Shown one piece after another: positions 25,326-37,319 of a stretch of DNA of 64,000 bases; position 1 is the first letter of the stretch, and each line of letters opens with the position of its first letter. Source of the DNA: Selaginella tamariscina. Taxonomy: Eukaryota > Streptophyta > Lycopodiopsida > Selaginellales > Selaginellaceae. The notes beneath the pieces are model-generated. The model ran no database searches and was not told where the DNA came from. It saw only the letters and a program-made list of their open reading frames with translations. The translations under genes were made by a program, and so were the position numbers. The stretch covers positions 579,430 to 643,429 of the forward strand of contig PUQB01000051.1 of assembly GCA_003024785.1 (NCBI GenBank). The letters are read 5' to 3'.

Positions 25326-26546
25326 TTCTGGCTTAGGCTAGTCTGTTTCGGAAACTCTAAGACAGATATTATCAGTGGCCTTGAAGGTTTGTTTGAGGAA
25401 ATGGAGACTCCAAAAGAGATTGAAACGGACAAAAGTATGCACGAAGGTACTTATATGCACATATACATATACAAATACGTATGATATGCATACGTATACA
25501 CGCAATATATGGATTTGTGTATGCTTTTACATGTAGATGGAGGAGCTGAAGAAAATTCTGTTGAGCACCAAGTTGAAGATGTCAGGCTGGAGGAGACTAA
25601 ACCATATGTTCATCCAAGGTACTACAAACATAGCAGATTGTCAATCATTATTAAACTCTGTGTTTATCCAAGATTGGGAGCAAGGAACAGATGGAGACGC
25701 CTCAGACACACAGTGGCTTTTACAAATCGTATTGCAGCCAACTCGAAAGCTTCAAATGACCTTTTGCACGAGGATTTCGAGGCAAGTATATATCTGTGTA
25801 TGTATCTATAAGTACATCTCTCTGTCTCTCTCTCACACACACACACACCTTTTACACCAGGCTTACAGGAAAAAGCCGAAGAAACAAAGTATTTGAAACA
25901 GACCAAAACTCCAGTTAAGGCGAGGGGAAGGAAGGGAATGGAGGACTTATTGTTCAGCAAGACAAGAGTTGGCTTTCCTACTTTCAGGACTTTTACGTTA
26001 CTACTTTAAAGGTGTGTGTGTGTGTGGTGTGTTGAACTTTAATGGTTTTAATGATTGACTTGATGAACAGATGCCTGTTTTACATTTCTTTGTAGCAGTG
26101 TTCTTGGCTCCTCTTGCCTTGGCAGGAATGTTCACGCCATTTTACCTCTCAGATACCAATGGACTCAAACTTAGTGAATCTAAAGATGAGATCTGTGATG
26201 CACTGGCAAAATGGAGGTGTTTAAACGTGTTTCTATACTCGTAAGTCGTTATTATACCATATGTGTGTGTGTGTGTGTGTGTACATATGGTATAAATTTG
26301 AAGAAATTATATTATTAACTTTTAATATTGTGAAAATACACACATACACGCGTGCGCACACACGCATGTACACACAACACATATTTCAAATGTTTATTCC
26401 AGACTTTCATTATCAACAACTTTCGGTGGGTCACCAATTACTGCAGTATCACCATTCTGTATATTAGTTGCAAATCTTCACACCTTGATGGCTCAGTTTC
26501 TTTTTGTGTTTTTGAGTGGAGCTGGTATGTATAGATGTATATATAT

Positions 26547-26602
<56 letters not shown>

Positions 26603-27695
26603 CTATAACAACACTAGTTTAATACATGTTGCAGTATTTGCTCGTATGTCACAACCAGCTCATCCAATAAGGTGTTCAAAAGAGCTATAATTAAGGACAA
26701 TGACTTTGATCAAAGCGACGGAAAATGCAAGTACGTTAATTATCTATCGTTAAACAGTTTTAATCAAATTCTATATCAGTGAGTTTAATTAAGGATTATA
26801 TTTCTTATATATAATGTCTATTCTTTATTCAGAGTTTTTGTTGTCCGCATGGTACTTACTGGGCCTCCTCCATGTGAAGTAGTGGATGCCAAGATACGCC
26901 TCACATATCGCATATATGTGAAACTTCCTTCAGGTACCCTACACACATAAGTACGCGCACACACACACACACACACATGCATCATATATATATATATATA
27001 TATGTAAATTCCTCAGGTTCCATGTTCTGTTCGTCACAGGATTTAGAACTAGTGCGATCTGAGGTAATGATCACATATATACTCTTATATATATGATTAA
27101 ATATATATATTTATTTATTTTCAGGTAGCTTATTTGAGATATGGACTTACAATTCGCCACGTGATCAATGCAAAGAGTCCAATATATGGTAACACGCTCG
27201 ATTCCCTTGCCGAGGGGGATGCTTCATTTTCACTTACAATTGTGGGAGTAGAACGCAGCTCCATGCAGCCATTCTTTCATTTACAGGCATGTGTAGTTTA
27301 AACATTAACTTATAACAATGTTATATTAAATTATATTAGCTATATAGATACACACACACACACATACACATTTAAAAACCATATTTTCTTCAGGAGTACT
27401 TTGTTTCTGATGGAGATGTTATTTGGGATGGTGACTATCTTGACTTTGTTGGGGTTGACGATAAAGGCCAAAAAGTACTAGATCACTCAAAAATTGATAC
27501 GCTGAAGCCATTCAAGGTGTGTTTTTGCATGTTGTGTGTGTGAGAGAGAGACAGTTTGTGTACACACATATATGTATATGTATATGTATATATAGGCTAA
27601 TAAGGATCATTCAGGTTGGAGGTATAGTGAATCAAGCTATAGCAAGAATGGAATGTGAGGTGGCAAAACACAAGAGAGATAAAGAAGATGGCTGA
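24813..27695 (+). CDS. Inward-rectifier K+ channel-like protein (Kir/KirBac family)
   Basis: Exons are visible between microsatellite-rich introns. An acidic N-terminal region (25130-25790) precedes the slide helix and TM1 (about 25960-26220: SWLSYFQDFYVTTLK, then LHFFVAVFLAPLALAGMF). Next come pore helix and filter (26403-26520), TM2 with FARMSQPAHPI (26638-26670), and the cytoplasmic Ig-like domain (26834-27515) with LVRSE, RHVINAKSPIYG, LAEGDASFSLTIVG and DHSKIDTLKPF. These match the Kir C-terminal fold residue by residue. The filter reads TTFGGSP where K+ channels have TIGYG. Two introns seem to use GC donors (after 25791 and 27286). One-base shifts occur near 26665-26680 and near 25960. 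The start is tentative; the last exon is 27615-27695. In animals Kir tetramers carry inward K+ current. Confidence 0.82.
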
Positions 27696-28616
27696 TTGGA
27701 GGAATAGAGGAGCGAATATTCGGAAACTGGTCTGTGTAATGCCACAAGCAAAGTCTAACTACTTATGTTATGTAGAAATTATTGTACTTCATGGGCTAGT
27801 TTGCACAATGGGCCTTTGAATTGGAATACTCTTTTAAGGGATGTATTATTATTATGACATTAGGAGAAAAATAAAATAAAACATAAATTCTTTATCATGT
27901 TTTATTTTATCATTTTATAAAACTAAAATTAAATATATTATATAAATTTTTGTTAACACAATTTTAGACTCATAATGCAAATATATATTAATATATAAAA
28001 GTCATTGTAGTGTGTACATATATATGCTTGTTATGTATCTATATATATATATATATATATTAATGGGAAAAATTACATTTATATCCCTAAAATTTATTAT
28101 ATTTCTTTTTAAAAGTTTTAAATTTACATATATATTCTATATTTCAAAAATAGTATTTTGAATCATAATATTTTAGTTTAATATTAACTAAAAATATATT
28201 TTAATTCATAATATACTGTAAATGAAATAATTGAAGTTTATTAAATGTTAAATGTCCAAAAATTGTCATAATAAAAAGTAAAATGTTTTTTAATTATATT
28301 ATACTGTGATATATATGTTTAATAGGTTGTATTTTGAACCTAAATATACAAATTAATTATAATTTTTTATTAATTTTTTAAAATAATTTTTAATTTTTAA
28401 TTTTTAATTTTGAAATTATGAAGTTTTAAATTGAAATTTCAATGATATATATATAAATATAAAACTTTTAAGTAAATATGATAAATTTTAGGGCTATAAA
28501 TGTAATTTTCCCTTATATATATTAGTATATGCATACATTAATAAACAAAATATGTGTTTAATTTAAATTTAAATAAATTAAACACTTCATACAACTTATG
28601 CATTTTGGTGTGTGTG

Positions 28617-28667
<51 letters not shown>

Positions 28668-28769
28668 TTACAATTTAATTTTAATTTGTAAGTTATCACA
28701 CGAGATAATCATATAAAATACATTTGAGTTTTAATTAAATTTTTTATTTAACTACGTAGAAAGGGAGCC
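27696..28769. other. AT-rich spacer between Kir-like and PPR genes
   Basis: It lies between the convergent 3' ends of the Kir-like (+) and PPR (-) genes. It holds (TA)n at 28042-28060 and a (GT)n(TA)n tract at 28611-28665. No gene seen. Confidence 0.7.
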
Positions 28770-29411
28770 TTACAGCTGATGTGTATATACACTGGACAAG
28801 ATCACGTGCGGTGCAGAATGCTGGGAATCGAACTCGAGAGCCTCTGCAGCAGCATATTCTCCACGATCCACGTCACCATGCAACTTACATGAACCAAGTA
28901 GAGACATCCAAGCCATGAACTTTTTTCAGCCACCTCAGAAGGTACAACCATACTCCTAATATACAAACATATAAAATTGCATTAATATTAATATAAATGT
29001 TAAATAATAATTGTTAACTAGTAATATAAAAATAATTATGTGGATTATATATATATATATATATATACACACACCCACACCCACACACACACACCTTAAC
29101 ACCAGTTCTGCCTCTCTCAAATGGCCAGCACGTCCAAGTAAATCCACCACACATCCAAAATGTTCATCCTCATATAAAACTCCATAGTCAGTTTTCATAC
29201 TACTAAACAGTTTACATCCTTCATTAACTAAACCTGCGTGACAACACGCGTGTAACACGTTTAAGAGTGTAATCCCGTCTGGTATATACCCTCTTAACAG
29301 CATATTCCTGAAATTCTCTACGCCTTGTTTCCCATCGTGTCGTGAACAACCACCAATAAGAGCATTCCAACTCACCTGTAAATACACCGTATACCATTAT
29401 ATACATACTAC

Positions 29412-29448
<37 letters not shown>

Positions 29449-29460
29449 ACGTCTGGGTTA

Positions 29461-29507
<47 letters not shown>

Positions 29508-29522
29508 ACGTCTGGGTTAACC

Positions 29523-29576
<54 letters not shown>

Positions 29577-29791
29577 ACCACGTCTGGGTTAACTCACTCT
29601 CTCACACACACGCGCGCACACACACACGTCTGGGTTAACCATCTCTCTCTCTCTCTCTCTCAACACACACACACCACGTCTGGGTTAACCATCTCTCTCT
29701 ATCTCACTCTCTCTCTCACACACACAACACGTCTGAGTTAACCATCCTTCTTTCTCTCTCTCTCACACACACACCACGTCTGGGTTAACCA

Positions 29792-29825
<34 letters not shown>

Positions 29826-29890
29826 CACGTCTGGGTTAACCATCTCTCTCTATCTCTCACACACACACACGCACAACGTCTGGGTTAACC

Positions 29891-29925
<35 letters not shown>

Positions 29926-30010
29926 CACGTCTGGGTTAACCATCTCTCTCTCTCACACACACACACATACACACACACACACAACACGTCTGGGTTAACC
30001 ATCTCCCTCC

Positions 30011-30041
<31 letters not shown>

Positions 30042-30660
30042 CACATCTCTCTCTCTCTCTCTCTCTCTCTCTCCACACACACACCACACACACACCACGT
30101 CTGGGTTAACCATCTCCTCGTCTAACACCCGTCGAGCAGCAACAAGTTCCCCGCACTTGGCATAAGAGTCAATTATCGCGTTAGCAACGGCAGGTTCATA
30201 TATGTAACCATTCTCCACCGCAAACTGGTGAACCACTCTACCGTGGTAAGCCGAGTTATTCACCGCACACGAGGACAATACCATGACAAGTGTCACTTCG
30301 TCCGGTAAGACATCCCCGTCGAGTACCATGAGCCGGAGAAGCCTGAAAGAATCTTTTGGACAAGCAGCAATCACAGCATTCCACGTGGCAAGGTTCCGGC
30401 TGGTAGTACGCTCAAAGGTGCCACGTGCCAGCTCCGGCTTACCATGGTAGCCGTATGCCGCAATTAGTGCGTTCCATGATGACGTGTCCTTCTGTTGGAT
30501 TTGTTGAATATCTCTAGGGCTTGTTGTAGAGTACCACATTTTGCACACATTACTACGAGGGCTGTTAAGAAGTTTACATCGTGTTCGTAACCTTGTTCTA
30601 CTCCGTGGGCTCGTATTAGCTCCCCGTCTTTGAGAACTGCATTAAGATATATATATATAA

Positions 30661-30703
<43 letters not shown>

Positions 30704-30918
30704 TATTAATGATGTATCCCTGTATACATGAGAAGTATATGAATGCATACATACATACCTTTCTCAGAAGAGTAACTTGGTCCTGAAGTTGTGCATGCAT
30801 AAAGAATAGTAAGAAACGTAGCCTTCTCGGGTACAAATCCTTCTAGTTGCATTCTACTGTATGTTCGCATAGCTCGTGCAAAATCATTGTTTTGACAACA
30901 TATAAGAACCAAGTGTTA

Positions 30919-30962
<44 letters not shown>

Positions 30963-32601
30963 GCTTTGCTTATACATACGAAGAAGTACATGTGTGTGTG
31001 TAAATGTTACTGTGTGTGTCATAATCGTATACACATATCATACATACGAAGTTAAACAATACACACACGAGGTGTGTGTGTGTGTGTAAATGCATGTGAG
31101 TAAGATTACCTTTGAGTATACACCAATTATCGTATTCCAAGAGATTGTGTTACGAAACTGTGGACCAAATTCGAACACCTTAGTCGCTTCTTCTGGGCTT
31201 CCACACTTGCCATACATGTTCATCAACGAGTTTCTGCAAGTTGTATAACGTGAGTCATATACATAAGTTGTCTTTCGCATGTATTTATATGTGGAGAGAG
31301 AGAGAGAGAGAGAGATGTCTTTGACATCAGCACTTTAATACATCATATAAGATGAACATATACATGCAGAAGTGCATCTCCCTTATACATTGTCTAAGCA
31401 CATACCCAGAGAGCACAAGTTACACAACACACACACACACACACCTCACGATGGTGTTTGAGTCGAATCCCCGCTCGATCAGATTGGTGTGAATGGACCT
31501 TCCAACGGGAAGCAAACACGGGCCAGAGAGTACTGACAGTATGGACACAAATGCAGGCTTGTCTGGAAGGAGATTGTGGCGTTGCATGTCATAGAAGAGC
31601 TCAATCGCCGGCTCACGGAGTCCATTTTGTGCATACGCCGTTATCATTGCATTCCACATAATGTCCCATTTTTGTACCCTCTCAAACACTTCTCGCGCCT
31701 TACAAAGACCTGGGAAAAAGCTTCTGATTATACACGTGTGTGTGTGTGTTTGAGAGAGAGAGAGAATGTCTTTGCCTCTTTGTGTGAAACAAATGCATAC
31801 CTGACCAAGCTATTGAGAAATGCAGTCGAGAGCTTGCCATACATGGTGATGAGAGCGGTGGCAACTATAACATCAGTTTCAACACCAAGCTCAACAGCTA
31901 GTGAATGAACAAGTCGAGATTCATAATGATCGCATACACTGCCTGAAACAGTAACCAGTGTCACCTTGTTGGGCTTCTCCCCTCTAAGTTCATTGCTTTG
32001 AACAGATACATAGCCTCCTTGTTATGCCCAGTTCGGGCATATGAAGAAACCATCGCAGTCCATGTAACTACGGTTTTTACTGGCATCTCATCGAACAAAA
32101 CCTTTGATGCATCGTCTTAGTATACACACTCATACACACCAATATGCATATATACCTTTGCATTCTTCAGTCCACCACAGCGATCATACATGCAAATAAT
32201 CCCATTCTGCACGACCATATCCAAGTGGACATACCCGCTTTCTGCAAGATGTTCATGAATTGTCACCGCCTCTGTAAGCTTCCCTAGCTTTGTACATGTG
32301 CTCAGAAGCAAAAGAAATGTAATCCTGTCTCATATGATTAAAACATATGTACGTATGTGTGTATGGCATACCTATTGGGGGAAATCCCTTCCAAGTTCAT
32401 CTCCTTGTAAAGTTTGAGAGCTTCATAGCTATGCCCACCTTGGGCATATGCAGTAATGAGCGAAGTCCATGTAATAAGATCTCTCACAGGCATTTCTTTG
32501 AAAACTATGGTTGCTCTCTGCAAATCACCGGATCTAGCATATGCATTCATCAGCGCCGTTGACACAATTGTTTCCCCTGTGTGAGAGTATGTATATGTAT
32601 G

Positions 32602-32654
<53 letters not shown>

Positions 32655-33249
32655 ATGTATGCATATAACACACACACACACGCACCTTGGCATTGGGTGT
32701 CTAGAACACATTGATGAAGGGATCTGACCTTGTCAATGGAGGTGCAAGAGTGAAGAGCAGCAACCAATGTAACCTGATTAGGAAGAACACCATCGGATAG
32801 CATTTCCCAAAGAGGGCATATGCATGTGTGTAATGCCCATTCCGGGCAAATGCTGTGATTGTCCTAGACCACGACCTTACACTCCGAGTGTGCACAGAAT
32901 CGAATGTTCTAGCAGCCTCTTGTATGCTTCCACAACGAATGTACATACTCACCAGGAGATCCGATAGAAATGCATTCTCTTGGAGCCCGTCTCTAACTAT
33001 TAGCTTGTGGACTGCTTTGCCTTCGTTGAATGCGTTCATGTTCTTGCATTGTAAGATCAATTGGGCGAATTCTTGTGGGTGGTGCCTGTTTTGAATCTGT
33101 TCTAGGCGGGAGATTGATTCTCTGAGGCGATATCTTGTTTCTTTCTCTTCGTCTTCTTCCTGCTCTTCGTAATTTGCCAAGTTTGTAATGAATCTGATGC
33201 TTGAAGGTGTTCTTGTGTGTCGTTTAACAAGACGGGAGTGTCTTCGCAT
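28770..33249 (-). CDS. PLS-type PPR protein with E motif, intron-rich
   Basis: Ten minus-strand exons can be placed: 33249-32686, 32576-32372, 32324-32156, about 32120-31800, 31709-31445, 31233-31110, about 30910-30759, 30636-30096, 29375-29095 and 28955-28770. Each carries PPR helices, for example NSLMNMYGKCGSPEEATKVF, MITAYAQNGLREPAIELF, WNALIGG and FGCVVDLLGRAGHLREAELV. The last exon encodes the start of an E motif (AWMSLLGSCKLHGDVDRGEY). Such proteins enter mitochondria or plastids and bind organelle RNA, usually for C-to-U editing. No DYW domain is visible. Frame breaks occur near 32810, 32000, 30490 and 28925 (A6 run). Introns are packed with (GT)n(GA)n. Flowering-plant PPR genes are usually intronless. 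Confidence 0.88.
29448..30110 (-). repeat. Minisatellite made of a PPR exon end plus (GT)n(GA)n
   Basis: Twelve copies of the 14-bp word CGTCTGGGTTAACC (plus strand; one has a G-to-A change, one ends differently) begin at 29450, 29509, 29581, 29627, 29677, 29730, 29777, 29828, 29877, 29928, 29987 and 30098. They are separated by (CT)n(AC)n tracts of 30-60 bp. The copy at 30098 is the real 3' end of PPR exon 8 (coding VNPDV) and its splice donor. The other eleven lie within the following intron. Confidence 0.92.
32604..32651. repeat. (TA)n microsatellite in a PPR intron
   Basis: Pure alternating TA of about 45 bp lies between PPR exons 1 and 2, next to an (AC)n tract. Confidence 0.9.
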
Positions 33250-33837
33250 TGAATCACATACATCTTATTATGCAAACATGTTGGTTATTATTATAGACAT
33301 CTTCTACCATTCATATAACTATGTATATGTATATATTATAAAAATTACACATTGCAATGAATTAAATGATACGCCTATTATTTTAGAATATGAATAACAA
33401 GTGTAGAGAGAGAGAGAGTTAAATGCACACCCATTAATAGTATATAGATGATAACTTATCATACACACAGGTGAAGTTGAGTTTTAATACACATAAGACA
33501 CACACACACACACATGTGTGTGTGTGTGAAATATACATTGAATACAGTAATCATCTTGAGATCTTTTCTACATATTTTTGTTATGATATATTAAAATGAC
33601 AATCGGATCACATATACTAGAAAATTTATAATCTCCACATACACGCACGCACACTTGCTTCACATTAATAATAACTAAATTAGTTTACATGCAAGAAATT
33701 AGATAAATATCCTCACATTATATGATAAAGCCATACATCATTTCCTTTGTAGCTAAACATAATATTTTAGTAACGTGTGTGTGTGTGGGTGTGCGAGCGC
33801 GTTATATATTAAACACACACACACACACACACACACA
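33250..33837. other. Spacer upstream of the PPR gene
   Basis: AT-rich with several short (AC)n/(GT)n tracts. An inverted (AC)n-(GT)n pair at 33490-33530 could fold back. It probably includes the PPR promoter; no gene is seen. Confidence 0.5.
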
Positions 33838-33985
33838 CCTTATGCAATATCAGAATCGTCGTCGAGATCATCCTGAAGACGTCCAGATTGAAGGGCTTCG
33901 CCCAGCAAATCCAGGCCGTCCCCATCGATGTCCATATCCGTGGACATGCTTGCATCTACATCTCCTCCAATATCACTGCCCTAAT
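33838..33985 (-). CDS. Orphan acidic terminal exon
   Basis: On the minus strand, after an AG at 33984-33986 (AATTAG), a frame of about 46 codons runs to TAA near 33840. It is strikingly acidic: SDIGGDVDASMSTDMDIDGD, then LDLLGEALQSGRLQDDLDDD, then SDIA. A (GT)n tract follows at once. Its base composition is clearly higher in GC than its surroundings. I find no partner exon before the fructokinase gene at 34346. It could be the end of a gene whose other exons lie in AT-rich DNA, or a small ORF starting at its internal Met. Family unknown. Confidence 0.4.
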
Positions 33986-34272
33986 TGGGTTTACACGTTG
34001 AAGATGTACGGTCTCCACATTCTCATAGTATATTCCCTTATTATATTTTAATTATATATATAACCGAAGTATATCACTCTTTAAGTTAAATTAGGTTTAC
34101 AAAATTTGAAAATGTTAATAATGAGTTTCTATATTTATAAGATGTTATTTTTTTTATCAACACATACTGTAATAAAGACATTACATTCATTAAACTTGCG
34201 ATCATTTATATTGTTGTTGTGATCAATTATATATTGTATAAATATAAGGTATAAGGTGTGTGCTTTAATAAG

Positions 34273-34304
<32 letters not shown>

Positions 34305-34345
34305 CACGAAAGAAAAAAGGAAAAATTTATATTGGCACCGAGGAC

Positions 34346-35898
34346 TTATTCCTCGTGAGAAGATTCGTCACCACCACTGTAGGCTCTCCATCTTCCGATA
34401 TTCTGCCACGATGGTGCCCGTGGAATTTTCGACTTCGGAATACCATCTGCATAATATCGACCAAAATCATATCAGTTCTCTATTAAATATATCAATGAAC
34501 ACGCACACACGCGCAGACACACACACACACACACATATATATAATATAGAGAGAGAGAGAGAGAGCAACATACTTTAATGTCTGTTGGTTCTATGTGGTT
34601 CTATGATTAAATGGTCTATATCTATGTTGTATATTCCGGATGAATATCGATATAATGTGATCAGAACTCACCGATGAGGCGAAGAACAGTGTCACGGTCA
34701 GGGAGGGCAGGAATAGCGCCTCTCTCGGTGGTGGTGATTGCACCACAGGCATTCGCAAACCTCAGAGCATCTCTCAGGCGTTGCTCGTCCTGCAATTAGT
34801 CAACGAAACGATAATTAAGTGGGGTTAATTAAGTTGTTTGTTCATTACTCACCTTGTAAAGAGACATATCACACACGAGCTGGCTAAGTAATCCAACAAA
34901 TGCATCACCAGCACCGGTAGTATCCACGGCTTGCACTTTGATGCCATCGACTCTTCCATGGAAATCCTACAAAATACAATGTAAGTGCGTCTTATACGTT
35001 ATCCGTAATATTTATGTAAAAGAGAGAGTCGTATATTAACACTAATGTATAAATATGCAAACCTCGGTGTAGTAGCGGCAACCACGATGACCCTCGGTCA
35101 CAAGAAGTAACTTGAGATCGGAATGGAACAGAGTCAGGGCTGCCTCGTCAGAGTAAGGGTCCATGCCTGTTAGAAACTCCAACTCCTCCTCGCTAACCTG
35201 TTTAAGAATAATGCATCCTATGAGGCTGCTGTAATAGATAATGCATCTTTCAAAACACGCACGCACTCACGCATATACGTAGAGCAGACCTTGATCATAT
35301 CAGCACGCTTCCAGATGCTCATGATGCCTTCGCGAGCTTCATCAGCGGAAGGCCACAATGGTAACCTTAGGTTGGGGTCGTAAGATAGGAAAACACCGGC
35401 CTTGCTTGCAATGTCCAATGCGGCCAAGTGTGCAGATCTACACGGCTCCGAGATGAGACTGATAGACCCATAGTGGAAGACAGCAGCCTGCAAACTCAAA
35501 CCAGGTTAAGTAGCATGTAAATTTGTATAGGAAGAACAACATGATTATGTGTGATTTCGGGACTTATAAATACCTTGGTGAGGAGGTCCACGTCGAGTTC
35601 TTCGGGAGTGAGCAGCATGTCTGCACTCGGGTTTCTGTAGAACATGAACTCCCGCTCCCCATCGTCACGGAGCGTGACAAATGCGAGACAGGTCCTGGCG
35701 TTCTTATCAAATCTGATACCTCTGGCTTCCACCTTGTTGTTCTTCAGCATTTCCACGAGCATACTTCCAAACTCGTCCTCGCCAACCTTTTAGAAAAATG
35801 AGCAAATTAGTCATTGCATGTTATATGTGCGTGCGTGTGTGTGTTATACAAATACATATGTATATACGTGTGTGTGTGTGTGTGTGTGTATGTATATC

Positions 35899-35947
<49 letters not shown>

Positions 35948-36825
35948 TGTGTAAAACGATGTGAATCTCTGAATGAATTTACACGTGGTCTCAATAGTTA
36001 TTTACGAATGATCTAGAAATGAACCTTTCCAATGAAAGCCGAGTGGCCGCCGAGACGGGCGACGGCGACGGCGACATTAGCCGGTGCGCCTCCCGGAGCC
36101 TTCTTGAAAGCCGGTGCATCCGCCAGGGACAGTCCTCCCAAGTCGGGACGAAATCGATGAGCATCTCCCCGAAACTGACAACCAATGCCGATGTCTCTGA
36201 TTTCTTCTCAAGCTCGGCTGTAGAAAACAGAGAAAAAGTTAGTTTCTGTGGACTATCGGAAAACATATTCGAGTTTAAAAGTCCAATTTTTTCCGTGAAA
36301 ATCCGGGACAAACATCGGAATTCATATATTCGTACCGAATTCACTTTTTTAACCGCAAAATCGGTTTTTTTCCATGAAAAAATCGGACTTTTAACGACAA
36401 TGCGAACCGATATTCATCCAAAATGTTTTAAAGGACGACGCTTTCATCGATCTGATTCCCTCAAATCGGAGAAATACTCCAATTTGAGTCCGATTTTCAT
36501 CGGAATTCCACGAACCGATATTCATCCAAAAGGTTTTAAAGGACGACGCTTTCATCGATCTGATTCCCTCAAATCGGAGAAATACTCCAATTTGAGTCAG
36601 CTGGATCTCGCAAAAGACTCCGATTTTCATCGGAATTCCACGAAAAATCGATGAATCTAGTGAGAAACAACAAAAAGAAGCAGGAAATCCAAAAAAACTA
36701 TTAAAAAAATAAAAAAAATCGCGCATAGGAAAAATCGCATACAAAAACGTGCGGAAAACAGAGAGACATACCTTCTTTGAAGTGAACGCGTGAGAATCGG
36801 AGACGGAGTCGATAGATTTCGTCAT
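34346..36825 (-). CDS. FRK: Fructokinase (pfkB family)
   Basis: It phosphorylates fructose to fructose-6-phosphate with ATP, feeding sucrose breakdown into glycolysis and starch synthesis. Eight exons: 36825-36772, 36217-36025, 35786-35574, 35487-35290, 35197-35063, 34966-34853, 34789-34672, 34446-34346. All introns are GT-AG. Visible motifs are [14 protein letters not shown] at the start of the fold, [16 protein letters not shown] (pfkB signature 1), [11 protein letters not shown], and [13 protein letters not shown] (signature 2, with the catalytic Asp). It ends [13 protein letters not shown]. Length would be about 375 residues, normal for the family. Exon 2 has a one-base loss after FVPT, at about 36140. 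The exon 1-2 junction is also one base short. Both look like sequence errors in a working gene. The N-terminus shows no clear transit peptide, so it is probably cytosolic. Confidence 0.95.
35869..35952. repeat. (GT)n tract in a fructokinase intron
   Basis: Almost pure (GT)n, interrupted twice, in the intron between fructokinase exons 2 and 3. Confidence 0.9.
36403..36640. repeat. 108-bp direct tandem duplication in fructokinase intron 1
   Basis: Unit 1 (36403-36510) and unit 2 (36511-36640) are almost identical. Unit 2 holds a 22-bp insertion (CAGCTGGATCTCGCAAAAGACT) near its 3' end, and one T-to-G change lies near position 22. Open frames across it are by-products. Confidence 0.93.
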
Positions 36826-37319
36826 TGCGATCGATGAAGAACAGAGACGATGAACAGCGAAGGCGGACGTGAAGAGACAGAGCTAGGGTTTATGTTAATA
36901 TACGGCAGCTGGTGCTAAAATTACCGAGTAATCTTAATCTTATCTTATCCTGTAGATATGAATATTCACGCCACTTCAATGCCCTTTCTCCTTTAATTCA
37001 ATCCGGGTTCCTGAGCTATTTTGGATTCTTGGGGATTCTTGGGGTAGTCGTCCTTTTCAATTTAAATAAAATAGATTTTGTGATGGGGATATTTTGGGGA
37101 TATCTAATGTACATTGTATATGTTCCACACACACACATTAATATATACGTGCAGCATAATTATATTTTTGAGCTTAACATTAAATATAAATAAATGCATG
37201 AATAAATAAATTCTATATATTACATATAGTATATATTTAGAGTTATGTTCTTACCTAGGGTTAGGGTTCTACAACGACTATAAAAGTCTTTAGGTTACCT
37301 AGGGTTAGGGTTAAGGAAG
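36826..37319. promoter_or_regulatory. Divergent promoter region with telo-box
   Basis: It lies between the divergent fructokinase (-) and the small acidic ORF (+). Near 37253-37315 the sequence ACCTAGGGTTAGGGTT occurs twice, close to the plus-strand start. A reversed copy of the telo-box core (AAACCCTA on the minus strand) also occurs at the fructokinase leader near 36885-36893. Telo-boxes are common in promoters of plant housekeeping genes. No TATA box can be assigned with confidence. Confidence 0.45.

Noticed and set aside
28815..28850. B-box-like word GAGTTCGATTCCC (minus strand) as a tRNA
   Set aside because: It lies within the PPR E-motif coding sequence, and no cloverleaf forms around it.
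30096..30200. Minus-strand ORF extension through (GT)n(GA)n after PPR exon 8
   Set aside because: The repeated [14 protein letters not shown] residues are a reading of the microsatellite past the splice donor, not protein.
36019..36654. 211-codon plus-strand ORF and 144-codon minus-strand ORF
   Set aside because: They span fructokinase exon 2, intron 1 and the tandem duplication. The repeated residues come from the duplication.
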